The translations under genes were made by a program, and so were the position numbers. Positions 31,289 through 32,401 of a stretch of DNA of 32,401 nt are shown here, in pieces (the stretch's first letter is position 1; each line of letters starts with the position of its first letter). The notes beneath the pieces are model-generated. The model was given only the letters and a program-made list of their open reading frames with translations. It was not told where the DNA came from and searched no databases. This stretch comes from DATGUA01 sp035301545. Lineage in GTDB: Bacteria > Bacillota > Clostridia > Tissierellales > Tissierellaceae. The stretch covers positions 1 to 32,401 of the forward strand of contig DATGUA010000051.1 in assembly GCA_035301545.1 (NCBI GenBank), read 5' to 3'.

Positions 31289-32401
31289 ATGAAACTTGGT
31301 TTTATAGTAAATCCCATAGCAGGTATGGGTGGTAGAGTAGGACTTAAAGGTACTGATGGTCAAGATATTTTAGACAAGGCACGTAGCTTAGGAGCTATAC
31401 CTGAATCTGCAAATAAGGCAAAGAAAGCTTTAGAATGTCTATTACCAATTAAAGATGATTTAACAATATATACTTATTCTGGGGACATGGGAGAAAGAGG
31501 AGCTAGAGAACTAGGATTTACTCCAGAAGTTATAAAAAATGTAGGGGAAGACTCTAAACCTGAGAATACTGAAGAAGCAGCAAAGAAAATGATAGAAATA
31601 GGTGTGGATTTAATACTTTTTGCAGGAGGAGACGGAACTGCCCGCAATATTTTTAATGCTGTAGGGACTAAAGTTCCAGTTATAGGAATTCCGGCAGGAG
31701 TAAAAATTCATTCAGGAGTATATGCAAACCATCCTAAAGCTGCAGGTGAAATAGCTTTAAATTATTTTAAGAGTGATGATAAAAAGACAAAAGAAGCAGA
31801 AGTTATGGATATAGATGAAGAAGCATTTAGAGAAGGACAAGTAACAGCTCAACTATACGGATATGTTAAAGTTCCTTTTGAAGAAGATCTAATACAGAAT
31901 ACAAAATCTACTGCACCAGCTACTGAGGAAATATTATTAGAAGGAATTGCTAATACAATTGATAGAGATATGGAAGAAGATGTATATTATCTCATAGGTT
32001 CTGGAACTTCTGTAAGACCTATTATGGAAAAACTTGATTTACCTAATACTCTTTTAGGAATAGATATTGTAAAAAACAAAGAATTAATAGCAACAGATGT
32101 AAATGAAAAAGAAATATTAGAAATAATTGGAGATAAGAAAGCTAAAATAATAGTAACAGTTATAGGTGGACAAGGCTATATATTCGGAAGAGGGAATCAG
32201 CAACTTAGTGCAGAAGTTATTAAAAAAGTAGGAAAAGAGAATATAAGAGTAGTTGCAACAAAAAATAAGCTTCAAGCTTTAGAAGGTAGACCTCTTTTAG
32301 TAGATACAGGAAATGAAGAAGTTAATAAGATGTTTAATGGATATATTAGAGTGTTGATGGGTTATGATTATGAAACAGCAGAAAAAGTAAAAGGATTATA
32401 A
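31289..32401 (+). CDS. ATP-NAD kinase / AcoX family protein
   Basis: The 370-residue cytoplasmic protein belongs to the NAD-kinase-like/AcoX superfamily (the group annotated as predicted polyphosphate/ATP-NAD kinase). It begins LGFIVNPIAGMGGRVGLKGT, has the diagnostic GGDGT at 113-117 (DLILFAGGDGTARNI) and VIGIPAGVKIHSGVYANHP just after, corresponding to the nucleotide-binding loop. It is about 70-90 residues longer than ordinary NAD kinase (NadK), with a C-terminal region containing VIGGQGYIFGRGNQQLS. A true NadK is probably encoded elsewhere, so the real substrate is open. RBS TAGGAGG precedes the ATG. The gene is complete, ending on the last base of the window. Confidence 0.88.
   Translation: MKLGFIVNPIAGMGGRVGLKGTDGQDILDKARSLGAIPESANKAKKALECLLPIKDDLTIYTYSGDMGERGARELGFTPEVIKNVGEDSKPENTEEAAKKMIEIGVDLILFAGGDGTARNIFNAVGTKVPVIGIPAGVKIHSGVYANHPKAAGEIALNYFKSDDKKTKEAEVMDIDEEAFREGQVTAQLYGYVKVPFEEDLIQNTKSTAPATEEILLEGIANTIDRDMEEDVYYLIGSGTSVRPIMEKLDLPNTLLGIDIVKNKELIATDVNEKEILEIIGDKKAKIIVTVIGGQGYIFGRGNQQLSAEVIKKVGKENIRVVATKNKLQALEGRPLLVDTGNEEVNKMFNGYIRVLMGYDYETAEKVKGL

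Overview
This is a 32.4 kb stretch of chromosome from a very AT-rich, low-GC Gram-positive anaerobe, most likely class Clostridia or Tissierellia. The evidence is strong GGAGG-type ribosome binding sites, heavy use of ATA (Ile) and AGA (Arg), several TTG/GTG starts, a 2-oxoacid:ferredoxin oxidoreductase subunit, a rubredoxin and the tig-clpP-clpX-lon-engB order. Almost all of it is ordinary housekeeping sequence. I see no CRISPR array, prophage, transposase, rRNA or defence island.

Layout. 1-450: 3' end of a 2-oxoacid:acceptor oxidoreductase gamma subunit and its terminator. 450-1436: a gene graveyard of four decayed fragments (a nitronate monooxygenase tail on the minus strand, an AccD piece with a frameshift, a coiled-coil gene broken by a frameshift and a stop, and the tail of an XRE-type regulator), then an intact small membrane protein. 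1970-5539: cca, glmM and a degV gene, apparently one operon. 5551-11796: the proteostasis run tig-clpP-clpX, a hairpin, lon and engB. 11830-12530: rubredoxin (minus) and a single-domain GHKL ATPase. 12667-16954: typA, cardiolipin synthase and a lipoprotein with an acidic 15-bp tandem repeat, its ribosome binding site buried in a hairpin. 17032-19222: a 31-residue membrane peptide, a second degV, tRNA-Lys(CTT), a HAD phosphatase and a 30-residue charged protein. 19277-22735: a UvrD/Rep-like helicase (minus), a PAP2 phosphatase and an unusual nitroreductase-like protein. 22774-24989: a Zn/Cd P-type ATPase behind a consensus promoter and an ArsR/SmtB-like operator. 25046-28864: TPR protein, methionine aminopeptidase, hemolysin-III-type protein and MATE transporter. 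28898-30473 (minus): an SsuBC/TauBC-type ABC ATPase and permease without a binding protein. 30613-32401: thymidine kinase and an ATP-NAD-kinase-family protein.

How the genes work together. The clearest functional group is protein folding and turnover: trigger factor, the ClpXP protease and Lon, followed by the ribosome-assembly GTPase EngB. Cardiolipin synthase, PAP2 phosphatase and perhaps the DegV proteins act on envelope lipids; Cca and the tRNA belong to translation. No gene cassette looks like an undescribed system. The most useful leads are the lipoprotein locus with its repeat and buried ribosome binding site, the metal operator without a linked repressor, the two small minus-strand peptides, the ATG-TAA element at the tig start and the gene graveyard.
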